42,795 nucleotides of DNA from Limisphaerales bacterium (GCA_004213515.1 SHAK01000019.1:1-42795), one strand, 5' to 3'. Shown: positions 34,614 through 42,795, counted from the stretch's first letter. The notes: generated by a model from the sequence alone, not told the origin. Made by a program: numbers and translations.

Positions 34614-36197
34614 ATGGGGAAACCAACAGGATTTATGGAGTTTGAGCGTGAAGTCGTGCCATATCGCGACCCGCTTGATCGATTAAAAGATTACGAAGAG
34701 ATCAATTCCTCTCCTGATGAGGATCACTTGCAGACACAAGGGGCTCGTTGTATGGACTGTGGGGTGCCGTTTTGCCAATCTGCTAATGGTTGTCCTATTG
34801 ATAATCTGATACCAGAGTGGAATCACCTCGTTTATCAAAATCGATGGAAAGAAGCGATTGATCGCCTGCATAAAACAAATAATTTCCCTGAATTTACTGG
34901 ACGGGTATGTCCGGCACCTTGCGAAGGTTCCTGTGTGCTTGGAATTACCAATCCACCGGTAACTATTAAGAATATTGAGAATACTATTATCAACCGGGCT
35001 TTTGACGAAGGTTGGGTTGTGAGTAATGCGCCGAGTGAGCGAACTGGTAAAAAGATAGCAATAGTTGGCTCTGGCCCTGCTGGCTTAGCAGCAGCAGATC
35101 AGCTCAACAAGGTTGGTCATAATGTTACAGTGTATGAGCGCGCAGACCGAATAGGTGGATTACTTATGTACGGTATTCCAAAAATGAAACTTGATAAGGA
35201 CGTCGTAGATCGTCGTATAAACCTTATGCGTGAATCGGGTATTAAATTTGTTACCAGTGCGCATGTTGGTAAAAAAGAGGATTTTGCTTCAGGTCATATG
35301 ACTCAGATTATGGAGCAACGAGGTTGTGAGGTTCAATACATTGATCCAAATGAACTATTAAAGGAGTATGATGCTTTGCTTATGGCTACTGGTGCTACTA
35401 AGCCTTTCGATCCTACAGGCCGTAACACCGGGCGTGATCTCAAGGGTATACATTTCGCAATGGATTTTCTCACGCGTAACACAAAAAGTCTGCTCGACTC
35501 CAATCTTGACGATGGGGAATATTTAACAGCTAACGATAAGCATGTGATAGTTATCGGAGGTGGGGATACCGGTGCTGATTGTATTGGCACTTCTTTGCGT
35601 CATGGCTGCAAAGATGTTGTTAACTTTGAGTTGTTAGACAAGCCTCCAATCGAACGCGCTAAAAATAATCCCTGGCCACAGTGGCCTCGTGTTTATCGTC
35701 TAGATTATTCACACGAGGAAAACAAGGTAAAGAATGGTGAGGACCCTCGAGCTTATACTATTTTAGCGAAAGAATTTGTCGGCGATGACAATGGTCATAT
35801 TAGAGGCGTAAAAACTGTTGAAGTCGACTGGTCTAAGCCGGTCGAAGGTGGTGCGCCATTCAGTGAAGTAGAAGGTTCTGAAAAGGAATGGCCTGCGGAT
35901 CTTGTATTGTTGGCTACAGGTTTTGTAGGTCCGGAACTTGAAGTGGGTGAAATGCTAGGGTTAGAAACGCAAAATCCAAGGGGTAATTGGAAGACTTTTA
36001 CTGGTAAACATGGTGAGTTTACAACCAATGTGGAGGGTGTTTTTGTTGCTGGAGACTGCCGTCGAGGTCAATCGCTTGTTGTTTGGGCAATCAATGAAGG
36101 TCGCGGAGCTGCTCGCGCTATCGACCAGTATCTGATGGGATCAAGCCTATTGCCTGCACCAGGAGTTACCCAGGGCACTGCACTTGCTGGTTCCTAA
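34614..36197 (+). CDS. gltD: Glutamate synthase, small (beta) subunit
   Basis: A 527-residue flavoprotein that passes electrons from NAD(P)H through FAD to GltB. The N-terminal iron-sulfur region has [11 protein letters not shown] (C46, C49, C54) and C60, then [12 protein letters not shown]. The FAD site is [17 protein letters not shown] near residue 150 and the pyridine nucleotide site is [17 protein letters not shown] near residue 307. A C-terminal [23 protein letters not shown] closes the FAD fold. Length is slightly above the E. coli subunit (about 470). It follows gltB by 32 bases in one operon and ends at a strong terminator. Confidence 0.98.
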   Translation: MGKPTGFMEFEREVVPYRDPLDRLKDYEEINSSPDEDHLQTQGARCMDCGVPFCQSANGCPIDNLIPEWNHLVYQNRWKEAIDRLHKTNNFPEFTGRVCPAPCEGSCVLGITNPPVTIKNIENTIINRAFDEGWVVSNAPSERTGKKIAIVGSGPAGLAAADQLNKVGHNVTVYERADRIGGLLMYGIPKMKLDKDVVDRRINLMRESGIKFVTSAHVGKKEDFASGHMTQIMEQRGCEVQYIDPNELLKEYDALLMATGATKPFDPTGRNTGRDLKGIHFAMDFLTRNTKSLLDSNLDDGEYLTANDKHVIVIGGGDTGADCIGTSLRHGCKDVVNFELLDKPPIERAKNNPWPQWPRVYRLDYSHEENKVKNGEDPRAYTILAKEFVGDDNGHIRGVKTVEVDWSKPVEGGAPFSEVEGSEKEWPADLVLLATGFVGPELEVGEMLGLETQNPRGNWKTFTGKHGEFTTNVEGVFVAGDCRRGQSLVVWAINEGRGAARAIDQYLMGSSLLPAPGVTQGTALAGS

Positions 36198-36221
36198 ATT
36201 ACAAGCAGACCAATCTTTAAT

Positions 36222-36252
36222 GCCGTCAGGTTAAAAGCCTGACGGCTTTTTT
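36222..36252 (+). terminator. Terminator of the gltBD operon
   Basis: GCCGTCAGG (36222-36230) pairs perfectly with CCTGACGGC (36238-36246) around a 7-base loop, followed by TTTTTTG. Confidence 0.94.
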
Positions 36253-36440
36253 GTTTAAGATTTTAAATATAGTGAGCAATCTAATGGTGCATAGGATCAC
36301 ATAAACTATTGTGGGAGAAGATTGAGAAGTATTTGGGGCCTGAAGCCTAACCTCACAATAATTGTAGCAATAGTGAAGATAGCGAATCGGGATAATAAGC
36401 TGTGAGGTGAATTCTTACCCTTTTATTAAGAGGATATATT

Positions 36441-37454
36441 TCAGTTTTTTGTTTGTTTAATTGGAGGGGCTAAAACAACTCTGAATCCTGCAAGAATCCA
36501 TCGGTAATCAGGTTCTTGTGATTCTGCCCGGCAAGCTGATCTTAGAATGTTGCTTGGACAATAATATGCACCGCCCCGTAAAACCTTCATATTTCCTGTG
36601 TTAGAGAATGCTTTGCCACCTGGATAGGATTCGTATGAATCAAAACACCATTCAAAAAGATTTCCATGCATGTCATACAATCCCCAAGGGTTAGGTTTTA
36701 ATTTGCCTACTGGTTCAGGTTGATTGCCACTATTTTTTGCCCACCAACCATATTCGCTTAATGAGTCTGTTGAATCTCCATAACTGTAAGCATTATTAGT
36801 GCCCGCTCGACATACATATTCCCACTCTTTTTCAGTTGGTAGACGATAAATATAACCTATTGGTAATTTTCCGCTCAATCTGGCTGAATCGGTTAATTTT
36901 TTACAAAATTGTAATGCCTCATGCCATGTTACTCGATTGACTGGTAGTTCTGGAGTGAACTCTGTACTGCTAGGATTATTACCCATAGTATCTTGATATC
37001 GTTTTTGAGTTATTTCGAATTTTTCCATCCAAAACCCATGCGGCACAAAAGCAGAATGGACGGGGCCCTCATCTTTAAATCTGCCAGTTTGATTCATAGG
37101 GCTTCCCATAAGAAACTTACCGGGAGCAATCCATATTAGTCGGTCGGGTAGGTTAATAGGTTGCCATGATAACTTAAAAAAAGCTCTTTCATCGGTTTTT
37201 GGTTTGAGATTTAGTTCAGTAGTTTCATGTTTGCTTGTTGGAAATGAATGAATAGCTTCCCATGTATTATCTAAATATGAATTTGATCTCCAAATCACGA
37301 CGATACCATTTTTAGGTGGATTGATGGCTTTTACAGAAAAAGAGTTGGAAGTTGTATTAGTTCTAATTTGAATTTTTGGTTGTCCAAAAATATTAAAGGT
37401 AAATGCAAACAAACTTAGAATGATACTAATTAGATTAAATTTGTAATGATGCAT
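36441..37454 (-). CDS. Exported FGE-sulfatase fold (SUMF1-like) protein
   Basis: A 337-residue protein with a signal peptide (LISIILSLFAFTFNIFG). Residues 25-105 form a beta-rich module (VVIWRSNSYLDNTWEAI, FFKLSW) like the terminal module of the subtilase in this window. Residues about 108-332 are the formylglycine-generating enzyme fold: IAPGKFLMGSP, FEITQKRYQ, PVNRVTWHEALQFCKKL, YRLPTEKEWEYVCRAGT, WGLYDMHGNLFEWC and VLRGGAYYC. In genuine FGE the last motif continues to a second copper-binding Cys five residues on; here that position is Leu (CPSNIL), so sulfatase activation is unlikely. No sulfatase gene is nearby. It may be a structural or ligand-binding relative. Confidence 0.85.
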   Translation of the reverse strand: MHHYKFNLISIILSLFAFTFNIFGQPKIQIRTNTTSNSFSVKAINPPKNGIVVIWRSNSYLDNTWEAIHSFPTSKHETTELNLKPKTDERAFFKLSWQPINLPDRLIWIAPGKFLMGSPMNQTGRFKDEGPVHSAFVPHGFWMEKFEITQKRYQDTMGNNPSSTEFTPELPVNRVTWHEALQFCKKLTDSARLSGKLPIGYIYRLPTEKEWEYVCRAGTNNAYSYGDSTDSLSEYGWWAKNSGNQPEPVGKLKPNPWGLYDMHGNLFEWCFDSYESYPGGKAFSNTGNMKVLRGGAYYCPSNILRSACRAESQEPDYRWILAGFRVVLAPPIKQTKN

Positions 37455-37521
37455 TATATGTTAAGACGAATAAGGATAATTAAGGGAATTTCTGACTTAA
37501 AGGCAATAAAAACAAGGGTAG

Positions 37522-37650
37522 AAAAAGATTCCGGCGGGGCCAGTTTGAAGAAAACTGCAACCCCGCCGGGGATATTTCGAAGATGCAATGTTAGGTATCA
37601 GTAGACACTTACGACAGTGCTTGCATCCGCACACCGTGCAAGATGGGCGG
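37522..37650 (-). ncRNA. Candidate structured small RNA or 5' leader with intrinsic terminator
   Basis: This GC-rich island lies between A/T-rich flanks. On the minus strand a hairpin at 37531-37569 has a 9-bp outer stem (CCGGCGGGG/CCCCGCCGG) and an inner 6-bp stem (CAGTTT/AAACTG), followed by AATCTTTTT: a good intrinsic terminator. Upstream in the transcript, GATGCAAG (37627-37620) can pair with CTTGCA (37642-37637) or with TTGCATC (37588-37582), two mutually exclusive helices. A promoter-like TTGCAA/TATTAT pair fits just upstream and predicts an RNA of roughly 125 nt. It does not match SRP RNA, 6S RNA, tmRNA or any riboswitch known to me. It could be a free small RNA, an attenuator for the FGE-like gene 68 bases downstream, or the long 3' end of the pseudopilin transcript. 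Confidence 0.5.
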
Positions 37651-37651
37651 A

Positions 37652-37679
37652 ATAATAAGTTTTTTTTTCTTCTTTGCAA
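37652..37679 (-). promoter_or_regulatory. Candidate promoter of the small RNA
   Basis: On the minus strand TTGCAA (37674-37679) and TATTAT (37652-37657) are separated by 16 bp. The -10 matches consensus at 5 of 6 positions and the -35 at 4 of 6. Transcription would start near 37645. Confidence 0.35.
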
Positions 37680-37730
37680 GCAATTATTTGAAATAAAAGT
37701 TTAATTTAGAAAAAACCTGTTTTTAAAGAC

Positions 37731-38417
37731 TTAAAAGTAAAGATTACCCATCATTTTGGGTTTTTCTATAAACGTGATTCCTTTAATCCATTCAACATGC
37801 CCATCACGGAAACCTTCGTTTGAACCTTCTGGTTGATCTCCTTTGTCGTTGTAATGGTTGACACCTCTCATAAGTGGATTTGGATCGCCAGGTCGCCCCC
37901 ATGATCCTTGATATTTTCTATTTAAGTCAGCCCAGATAACTTCGTAATGAGGATTATCAGAAGTTTTTAATGCGAAAACAGGAGTTTGAACTGACTCTTG
38001 GAACATTGATTTGTTATTAGAATATCTTTTCTCTCCTGCAAAATAAAAATAACCCATTACTGATTCACGACCGCCTGGCCATGCCCAAAAATCATCGCGA
38101 TTCCAACTTATGTTAGATGGGCAATAAAACATCGGCCTCCTTATATTATATCTATTGGTCATCGTGTCTCGAAACCAAACCGAGTTCCAATATGGATTGT
38201 TAGATCCTCCGGGTGGGAATATATCATCATTATCACTGGCATACATGGCTAACGAGAGCAACCACTGACGACTGTTATTTTTGCAAGTTGTTCGATGTCC
38301 TTGCTCCTTTGCTCTTGAAAGTGCTGGCAGTAAGAGACTGGCTAAAATTGCTATAATAGCAATGACTACCAATAACTCGATCAGAGTGAATGCTGATTTA
38401 TGATTGTGCTTTTGCAA
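37731..38417 (-). CDS. Pseudopilin-like protein with prepilin N-terminus (228 aa)
   Basis: The N-terminus [19 protein letters not shown] is a type II secretion/type IV prepilin signal: cleavage is before Phe, Glu sits at mature position 5, and a long hydrophobic helix follows. Residue -1 is Ala where Gly is usual. The remainder is a globular, Asn/Gly/Trp-rich domain of about 180 residues with the FRDGHVEWI ending (H-x9-DG-type tail) common in PVC pseudopilins. Such proteins are thought to be minor pilins or surface adhesins assembled by T2SS-like machinery. It lies 87 bases downstream of the octaheme cytochrome, same strand, without a terminator between them, so cotranscription is possible. 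Confidence 0.85.
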   Translation of the reverse strand: MQKHNHKSAFTLIELLVVIAIIAILASLLLPALSRAKEQGHRTTCKNNSRQWLLSLAMYASDNDDIFPPGGSNNPYWNSVWFRDTMTNRYNIRRPMFYCPSNISWNRDDFWAWPGGRESVMGYFYFAGEKRYSNNKSMFQESVQTPVFALKTSDNPHYEVIWADLNRKYQGSWGRPGDPNPLMRGVNHYNDKGDQPEGSNEGFRDGHVEWIKGITFIEKPKMMGNLYF

Positions 38418-38504
38418 ATCTAGTTTTAATGGGATCTGCAGTTGATCTTAATATTTTGAATAATGATTTTAAAAGATATTTAAATAAATATAGGTTCTTT
38501 AATT

Positions 38505-40436
38505 TTATTCTCGAAGTCGCATTGGTCGATTATTACGGGTCTTAATAAGGTCTTGCACTCTCTTTTTTTGACGCCCCCCTTGTTCATCTAGAAGAATTGT
38601 ATCTAATGGAATGGTATATTTTCTCTTTTCATTATTTAACCAGATTTCCATAGCTCTCTTTTGATTTTCTAAACGTTCATCTTCATCTGCAACAAAATCA
38701 AATTTAAATGAATTGAAACCTGGTTGTTTTAGTAGAGCCTTATTGGCGATATATCGAACTGCAGAATATGGGTCATTTAATGAATCTGCTAGTATTGGCG
38801 ATTGCCAGCCAGTACCACTGATTTTTAAAGCAGGCTCCCATCCCATATGCCACGCTGCTAGAGCACGTTGTCCAGCTTCACCGTTTAAAAGCCATACTAT
38901 TGATGCTGCTGTTGTTTTATGGATAGGTGGAACATTGGTTTTAGGTTTGTTGGTGCGTTTTGCTAAGTGTTCTGCTGTCCAATCCAGAGTTTTATCAAGA
39001 TGACACAAATTACATGCATTAGGACGTCCTGTTTTCAACGTTGTAGCAATATTTGGGGTTTCGATTGTGTGACTTCTTATAGCTTTAAGAAGACCATATG
39101 ATGTATGAGGCATATGGCAATTGTAGCAATTACTTCCAGCTGAGTTAACAGGGTGTAAGGTGTGTGCAGATATATTATCACCCATTTCCTTGTGGCATTG
39201 TAGACAAGCCTTATTAGTTCGCATACCACTTGCAAGCTGGTCGTTTGGATCGCTATTATGCATCGAATGACAACTAACACAGGACATGGTTCCCCTTTGA
39301 TGGCAGGGTGATTCAAGTAGACCATTGTATTCTCTGCCTGTTACACGAATTTTTCCATCTTCCCAGAAAAAATCGTCTAATATCTCTGGGTTATTTTCGA
39401 GAACTGGCTTTAGCCAATCTTGTTCATTTGCTTTTGAAGGTTGAATTATTGGAGTTGTTTTTGCTAGGTCGTCTCCAGGTCGATAACTAAATCCTTTTTC
39501 TGTCCAATTTTCACTTTTATCGAACCATTTCATTCCGTGGCAAGAACCACAAACTTGAGTGCTTCTTTTATGGTCGAGATCTGCTGGCTGGATGATCGAT
39601 AGTGGTTGAGAAGCTATAGCCTTTGTACGTTCCTCATTTGTCATTTTAGCTAAGCTAAGCTGACGGTCCACATGTTGCTGTCCTGGTCCATGGCAGGCTT
39701 CGCACGAGATGCCAAGATCGGCAACTTCTGATTCAAATCGTTGTTCTTTCTTGTTAGGTTTAGGTTTAGGTCCAGTTGTATGACAACGAATACAGTTCAT
39801 ATTCCAGTTCTCCTTACTTATTACTGAGTGTGGGTTTCGAATGAAAAGACTATTACGAGGAGCCCAGCGTTTTTCCTCTATTAACCATGCAAATGGAAAA
39901 CCGATTTGTAAGTTCCCCATCATTCCAGGGAGCCAAAAAACTTGCATATGATGTGAGCCAGTAACCATCCCCATCCTTACATCAATAGCATTTGGATCTT
40001 TTCCGTTAGGACTGTTTTTTGTTGCGTCAATGCTTTCTATAGTAGTCCAGTATTCTTCACCTCGTTTTTGCATTGTAAATCTTTCTCCCTCAAATATTAG
40101 AGATTGACCATTAAAGGCGGCTTTTACGGATTCAGGAGACATTATTTGAGTCATGCTGCGATGATATGAGTCATGCCAGCTTTTATGCTCATCGGTGTGA
40201 CATTCCTTACAGGAGTTAGATCCTACATACTCATTGTCAGTTCGCTGATAGGGGAGGGTAGTTTGGTGCAGTGATGCTGTTGGGTTGGGTTCGCTGTTGA
40301 ATTGGTTAGGAAGATCTGGTTTGAATTGATTCGGTGAATCAAACAGGTTTATTCCAATTAAAATAATTACAACGGCCCCTATAGCAACAATCCATCTCAT
40401 AGTAGAAGGATGGTGTCTAGTTGAGTTGTCGTTCAT
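38505..40436 (-). CDS. Octaheme c-type cytochrome, membrane-anchored
   Basis: A 643-residue protein with an N-terminal hydrophobic anchor (IVAIGAVVIILIGINLF, residues 15-31). It has eight CxxCH heme sites: CKECH, CIRCH, CEACH, CGSCH, CVSCH, CLQCH, CYNCH and CNLCH. Additional histidines (HTDEHKSWHDSYH, GSHHMQVFWLPG, SMHNSD, SAHTLHP) could be distal ligands. The segment from the first to the last heme (about residues 75-475) resembles the cytochrome c554-like multiheme group. The C-terminal 160 residues have no heme and look alpha-helical (HEAT-like: YSAVRYIANKALLKQ). It would carry electrons in the periplasm or at the surface. No dedicated nitrite or hydroxylamine reductase motif was seen. It sits between pseudopilin genes. 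Confidence 0.9.
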   Translation of the reverse strand: MNDNSTRHHPSTMRWIVAIGAVVIILIGINLFDSPNQFKPDLPNQFNSEPNPTASLHQTTLPYQRTDNEYVGSNSCKECHTDEHKSWHDSYHRSMTQIMSPESVKAAFNGQSLIFEGERFTMQKRGEEYWTTIESIDATKNSPNGKDPNAIDVRMGMVTGSHHMQVFWLPGMMGNLQIGFPFAWLIEEKRWAPRNSLFIRNPHSVISKENWNMNCIRCHTTGPKPKPNKKEQRFESEVADLGISCEACHGPGQQHVDRQLSLAKMTNEERTKAIASQPLSIIQPADLDHKRSTQVCGSCHGMKWFDKSENWTEKGFSYRPGDDLAKTTPIIQPSKANEQDWLKPVLENNPEILDDFFWEDGKIRVTGREYNGLLESPCHQRGTMSCVSCHSMHNSDPNDQLASGMRTNKACLQCHKEMGDNISAHTLHPVNSAGSNCYNCHMPHTSYGLLKAIRSHTIETPNIATTLKTGRPNACNLCHLDKTLDWTAEHLAKRTNKPKTNVPPIHKTTAASIVWLLNGEAGQRALAAWHMGWEPALKISGTGWQSPILADSLNDPYSAVRYIANKALLKQPGFNSFKFDFVADEDERLENQKRAMEIWLNNEKRKYTIPLDTILLDEQGGRQKKRVQDLIKTRNNRPMRLRE

Positions 40437-40475
40437 AACTATTTAAATGAAATAAATCTAAAGGTATGGAGCGAA

Positions 40476-40509
40476 AATAAAAAACGGCCCACAAAAAGTG
40501 AGCCGTTTT
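40476..40509 (-). terminator. Terminator of the 306-aa pseudopilin gene
   Basis: AAAACGGCCCAC (40481-40492) pairs with GTGAGCCGTTTT (40498-40509) with one mismatch. On the minus strand it continues into TTTTTATTTT. It separates this pseudopilin from the octaheme cytochrome downstream. Confidence 0.85.
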
Positions 40510-40528
40510 AAGTAATCATTTAAATTTA

Positions 40529-41449
40529 TTATCTATTTGAACTGCCCCACCAAACGTCATTCTTAACTCCAGGACGAGCGCCTGTTTGGGCCATCTGATA
40601 AAACTTTTTATAAGTAAGATTAAGTGCAGCACCAGATACAATCCCTACAGTCGCTGCGCCTCCAACATCTGTACGATTATTTCTATTATCACCAGCTGTA
40701 GCGTGTCTTTGAGAAATTCCTTCGTGTGGTTGATTTCCAGCATCATTAAACCAAAAAGGATCTTTATCGTCTGTTTCCCATTGAATGATGTCACCCGGAT
40801 CAGTTGACGAGATTTTACGAACTTTTCCAGCATTATATTGTCCCGTAGCAGGGTTGCCGTTGTGGAAAAAAATGATATTTCCGTTCCATGTATAGCTTGT
40901 GATTTTGATAGGACGTTGAGCAAATGATTTTGAACCTGTTGAAGTTGCAGAATCTTTTGGGCACATCAATACAGCTTGATTGTTGCCGAGATAGCTTCCT
41001 AGTTGACTGTGTTTGAAGGATTCTCTTTGACCTTCTAAATCTTTTTGGAGTGTTTTTAAAGTTCGTCCACCTGCATAGGCTGGCATAGCAGTTGTTCCTG
41101 ACCAGTTGTGAGATTCAACTTTACATTTTCCACCTGCTGCAAAACCAGTTGAGTTTTCCTTTGCACTCCCTGCATAAGCCCAACCCGTGGGGCCACCACC
41201 GTTACCACCCCATGTAGGGTGAGGCATATAATCCTCAAAATCTCCAGTAAACATATTAAGAGCAAGCATAATCTGCTTGTTATTGTTCCAGTCAATTGAG
41301 TTGTGTGCTTTGTCTTTTGCTCTTGCTAAAGCAGGTAAAAGCATGCCAGCTAAGATTGCTATAATCGCAATTACGACTAACAGCTCAATTAAAGTAAACC
41401 CAAGAAATAGTTTACTTTTGAGAACTTTGGTTGAGGAATTTTTATTCAT
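40529..41449 (-). CDS. Pseudopilin-like protein with prepilin N-terminus (306 aa)
   Basis: Begins with a 17-residue Lys/Ser-rich leader, then [20 protein letters not shown]: a canonical prepilin peptidase site (Gly at -1, Phe at +1, Glu at +5). The ATG at 41449 is chosen because the frame extends upstream only with a leader untypical of prepilins. After the helix come [20 protein letters not shown] and a long variable domain rich in Gly, Asn and Trp. The C-terminal region [13 protein letters not shown] is a degenerate form of the usual VGFVDGH tail, with Ser in place of Asp. It has its own terminator and precedes the octaheme cytochrome. Partners are likely T2SS-type components; GspF is encoded at 24047-25057. 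Confidence 0.87.
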   Translation of the reverse strand: MNKNSSTKVLKSKLFLGFTLIELLVVIAIIAILAGMLLPALARAKDKAHNSIDWNNNKQIMLALNMFTGDFEDYMPHPTWGGNGGGPTGWAYAGSAKENSTGFAAGGKCKVESHNWSGTTAMPAYAGGRTLKTLQKDLEGQRESFKHSQLGSYLGNNQAVLMCPKDSATSTGSKSFAQRPIKITSYTWNGNIIFFHNGNPATGQYNAGKVRKISSTDPGDIIQWETDDKDPFWFNDAGNQPHEGISQRHATAGDNRNNRTDVGGAATVGIVSGAALNLTYKKFYQMAQTGARPGVKNDVWWGSSNR

Positions 41450-41577
41450 GAAATTTTTAGGAAATATGTGAATATAAAAAAAATGGCTAAAAACAAAATA
41501 AGTCTCATTCACCAGCTAGTCAAATGGAAAAATATTAAGAATATTGAATTTTCTTAGGAAATCCAATTAGCGTTAAA

Positions 41578-41612
41578 TATAAAAAAAGACCCTCTCAATT
41601 GAGAGGGTCTTT
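41578..41612 (-). terminator. Terminator of the 245-aa pseudopilin gene
   Basis: A perfect 12-bp stem AAAGACCCTCTC (41585-41596) and GAGAGGGTCTTT (41601-41612) encloses AATT. On the minus strand TTTTTTTATA overlaps and follows it. It lies 22 bases after the stop codon. Confidence 0.93.
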
Positions 41613-41633
41613 CGAAAAAATATTTGTATGAAC

Positions 41634-42371
41634 TTATTTACCAGCTGGGAAGAGCATTTCGTTGTTCTTCGCGCTGGAATCGATCAAATATTGAGCGAGC
41701 TTAGAGTCACTTGACTGCTGAACAGATGAGTCAGAAAGAAGGATGTTTCCTTGGTTTTCGTGAAGACTCTGAGTCCAGTTAACTGTGTTTTTACCAGTGA
41801 ACTTTTTGCCAAGCTTCTTAATAGCGCCCTTGCTATCGTTATCGTTATCATATTTTCCGAACTGAATGTTACGGGTTGCAGACAAGATGTTGTTTGGCTT
41901 TGCTTCGTCAGCTTCTGATCCAACGGTGTAACTGAAGCTCTTGTTACCTTTTGTACCGCCAAATGCAACAGTTGTTTTACCAGCTGCACCTTTAGGCTTC
42001 TTTTCTACAAAGCTATTAGCTTGTGTTCTATTGCTATCTCTTGGGCTGCGAACCACTTTTGGGTTGCTTAGCTCGTTAGATAGTGACTGCCAATGTCTGT
42101 AGTTTTCCTTGTACTTACCTAGTGAGTCAGCTGATCCGCCTTCAACACCGGGTACTTGCCATGGAAAACGATCTTGGTTGTCAGTCGCATAAATGCGGGT
42201 TGCAACGCCAATTTGTTTGAGGTTGTTAACGCAACTAATGCGTTGTGCTTTTGCTTTGGCCTTAGCCAGAGCCGGTAATAGCATTCCCGCCAAAATGGCG
42301 ATAATTGCAATAACGACCAACAGCTCGATAAGCGTGAAGGCCCCGATCTTGGTTTTATTAAAACGCTTCAT
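41634..42371 (-). CDS. Pseudopilin-like protein with prepilin N-terminus (245 aa)
   Basis: The ATG at 42371 gives a short basic leader ([11 protein letters not shown]) and then [18 protein letters not shown], a prepilin signal with Ala at -1. The following helix is strongly basic ([21 protein letters not shown]). The globular part ends [16 protein letters not shown], a variant of the H-x9-DG tail with Asp-Ser. An upstream GTG at 42416 would add 15 residues that read through a perfect palindrome, so it is not used. The gene has a strong terminator and an operator-rich upstream region, which suggests tightly controlled, independent expression. Confidence 0.88.
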   Translation of the reverse strand: MKRFNKTKIGAFTLIELLVVIAIIAILAGMLLPALAKAKAKAQRISCVNNLKQIGVATRIYATDNQDRFPWQVPGVEGGSADSLGKYKENYRHWQSLSNELSNPKVVRSPRDSNRTQANSFVEKKPKGAAGKTTVAFGGTKGNKSFSYTVGSEADEAKPNNILSATRNIQFGKYDNDNDSKGAIKKLGKKFTGKNTVNWTQSLHENQGNILLSDSSVQQSSDSKLAQYLIDSSAKNNEMLFPAGK

Positions 42372-42392
42372 GATGCGATTCTCGTGTGAGTT

Positions 42393-42430
42393 AGTATACT
42401 TGTTAACAGTTAACACTTTACCTAATTAGG
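42393..42430 (-). promoter_or_regulatory. Palindrome cluster and -10 upstream of the 245-aa pseudopilin gene
   Basis: On the minus strand TATACT (42393-42398) is a good -10, about 22 bases from the ATG at 42371. Just upstream is TGTTAACAGTTAACA (plus strand, 42401-42415), a perfect 7-1-7 palindrome that would fill the -35/-10 spacer, and then CCTAATTAGG (42421-42430), a perfect 10-bp palindrome. The -35 is weak (GTAAAG). This arrangement suits a regulator-dependent promoter. Confidence 0.45.
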
Positions 42431-42795
42431 GTTAAATGAAGGCGTTAGCTTCGTGTCTGTTTGGACTCTTGTCAACGCCTATTTGAATAAAAACTAAGCA
42501 GCAAAAGTGCCAATAATAAAAAGGATGCGAATGTTTGAATATGTTTTATAAATTAAATCACTTTTGCGTGAATATCCCACTAATCGCGTGAATATCACTC
42601 ATTAAAATTTTTGAAAGGAAGATTGCAGGTTATTATTAAATAATAATTTTATTACAATTTTCATTATTGAAATGACTATAATCTTTTAAACAATTATTTA
42701 AAGAAAAAGGTTTGTTTAGTAATGAAATTGCTTAGTGTTCATGGAGTTTTGTTATTAGAGAGAATCATCAATATTAATAAATATGACATATGAAA
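42417..42795. other. Non-coding right end with direct repeats
   Basis: No supported gene is present. An inverted repeat AGGCGTT (42440-42446)/AACGCCT (42474-42480) encloses 27 bases. GCGTGAATATC occurs twice, at 42566-42576 and 42586-42596, exactly 20 bp apart. The remainder is A/T-rich. A 23-codon frame from 42722 is too short and unsupported. Confidence 0.55.

Noticed and set aside
36312-36361. Imperfect hairpin ATTGTG ... CACAAT downstream of the gltBD terminator
   Set aside because: Long loop, poor inner pairing and no T-run; it is within what random A/T-rich sequence can give.
37497-37679. A 60-codon Cys-rich frame (CTVCGCKHC) on the minus strand
   Set aside because: It starts with TTG, overlaps the strong terminator hairpin and the alternative helices, and its composition reflects the structured DNA. 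A non-coding RNA explains the island better.
37531-37679. Integron attC-like or mobile repeat interpretation of the GC-rich hairpin
   Set aside because: A GTTAGGT-like string is present but no complementary RYYYAAC partner in the right place, and no integrase or gene cassette is nearby.
42722-42793. 23-codon frame starting ATG at the right edge
   Set aside because: Very short, no conserved feature and low-complexity surroundings.

Overview
The window looks like a chromosomal segment of a low-GC, probably aquatic member of the Verrucomicrobiota or a close PVC relative. The reasons are three secreted proteins with the prepilin N-terminus [17 protein letters not shown], of which one keeps the DGHV tail usual in PVC pseudopilins; a DUF5069 protein; a GYF_2 membrane protein; a ceramidase-like protein with a LamG tail; an octaheme cytochrome; and a recurring secreted module of the form LxWxxxPxxxYxVxxSxxxxxW...FYKL. 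The assignment is inference from protein style. No rRNA, tRNA, CRISPR array, prophage or insertion sequence was seen.

Layout. 1-441 is non-coding and ends in a row of hairpins. 442-2434 (minus) holds a beta-CASP nuclease-like protein and a YqeK-type HD hydrolase. 2571-5438 (plus) is a tight cassette: a Tat-exported Rieske protein, an exported protein of unknown function, an ECF sigma factor and a one-helix membrane protein that could be its anti-sigma factor. 5536-9222 is full-length cobalamin-dependent methionine synthase (metH), with a 22-bp palindrome and a promoter just upstream. 9273-13966 is a secreted subtilase followed by an overlapping bioF-like gene. 13943-16626 (minus) has an FG-GAP protein, an outer-membrane barrel and DUF5069. 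16791-21859 (plus) has a GYF_2 protein, the ceramidase-like protein and a TonB-dependent receptor. An ankyrin protein and an amidohydrolase follow.

23522-25904 (minus) is a probable operon of a Pro/Ala/Lys-rich membrane protein, thioredoxin, a GspF-like inner-membrane protein and an Lrp/AsnC regulator. The RNase P RNA gene (rnpB, minus, about 26011-26402) sits next to a peroxiredoxin. Then come a DUF368 (PopT-type) membrane protein, a glutaredoxin-like protein and glycerate kinase. 30010-36197 is gltB-gltD, preceded by a GC-rich structured leader. The right end (36441-42371, minus) is a surface and electron-transfer locus: an FGE-fold protein, a candidate small RNA, three pseudopilin-like proteins and an octaheme cytochrome, with terminators separating several of the units.

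How the genes work together. Core metabolism (metH, gltBD, glycerate kinase, thioredoxin, peroxiredoxin) is interleaved with envelope genes. GspF is the only type II secretion/pilus assembly component seen, and the three pseudopilins may depend on it and on T2SS genes elsewhere. Most start codons lack a Shine-Dalgarno sequence and lie in A/T-rich leaders. The best leads are the candidate small RNA at 37522-37679, the pseudopilin-octaheme cytochrome locus, the gltB leader, the metH operator and promoter, and the Rieske-ECF cassette.
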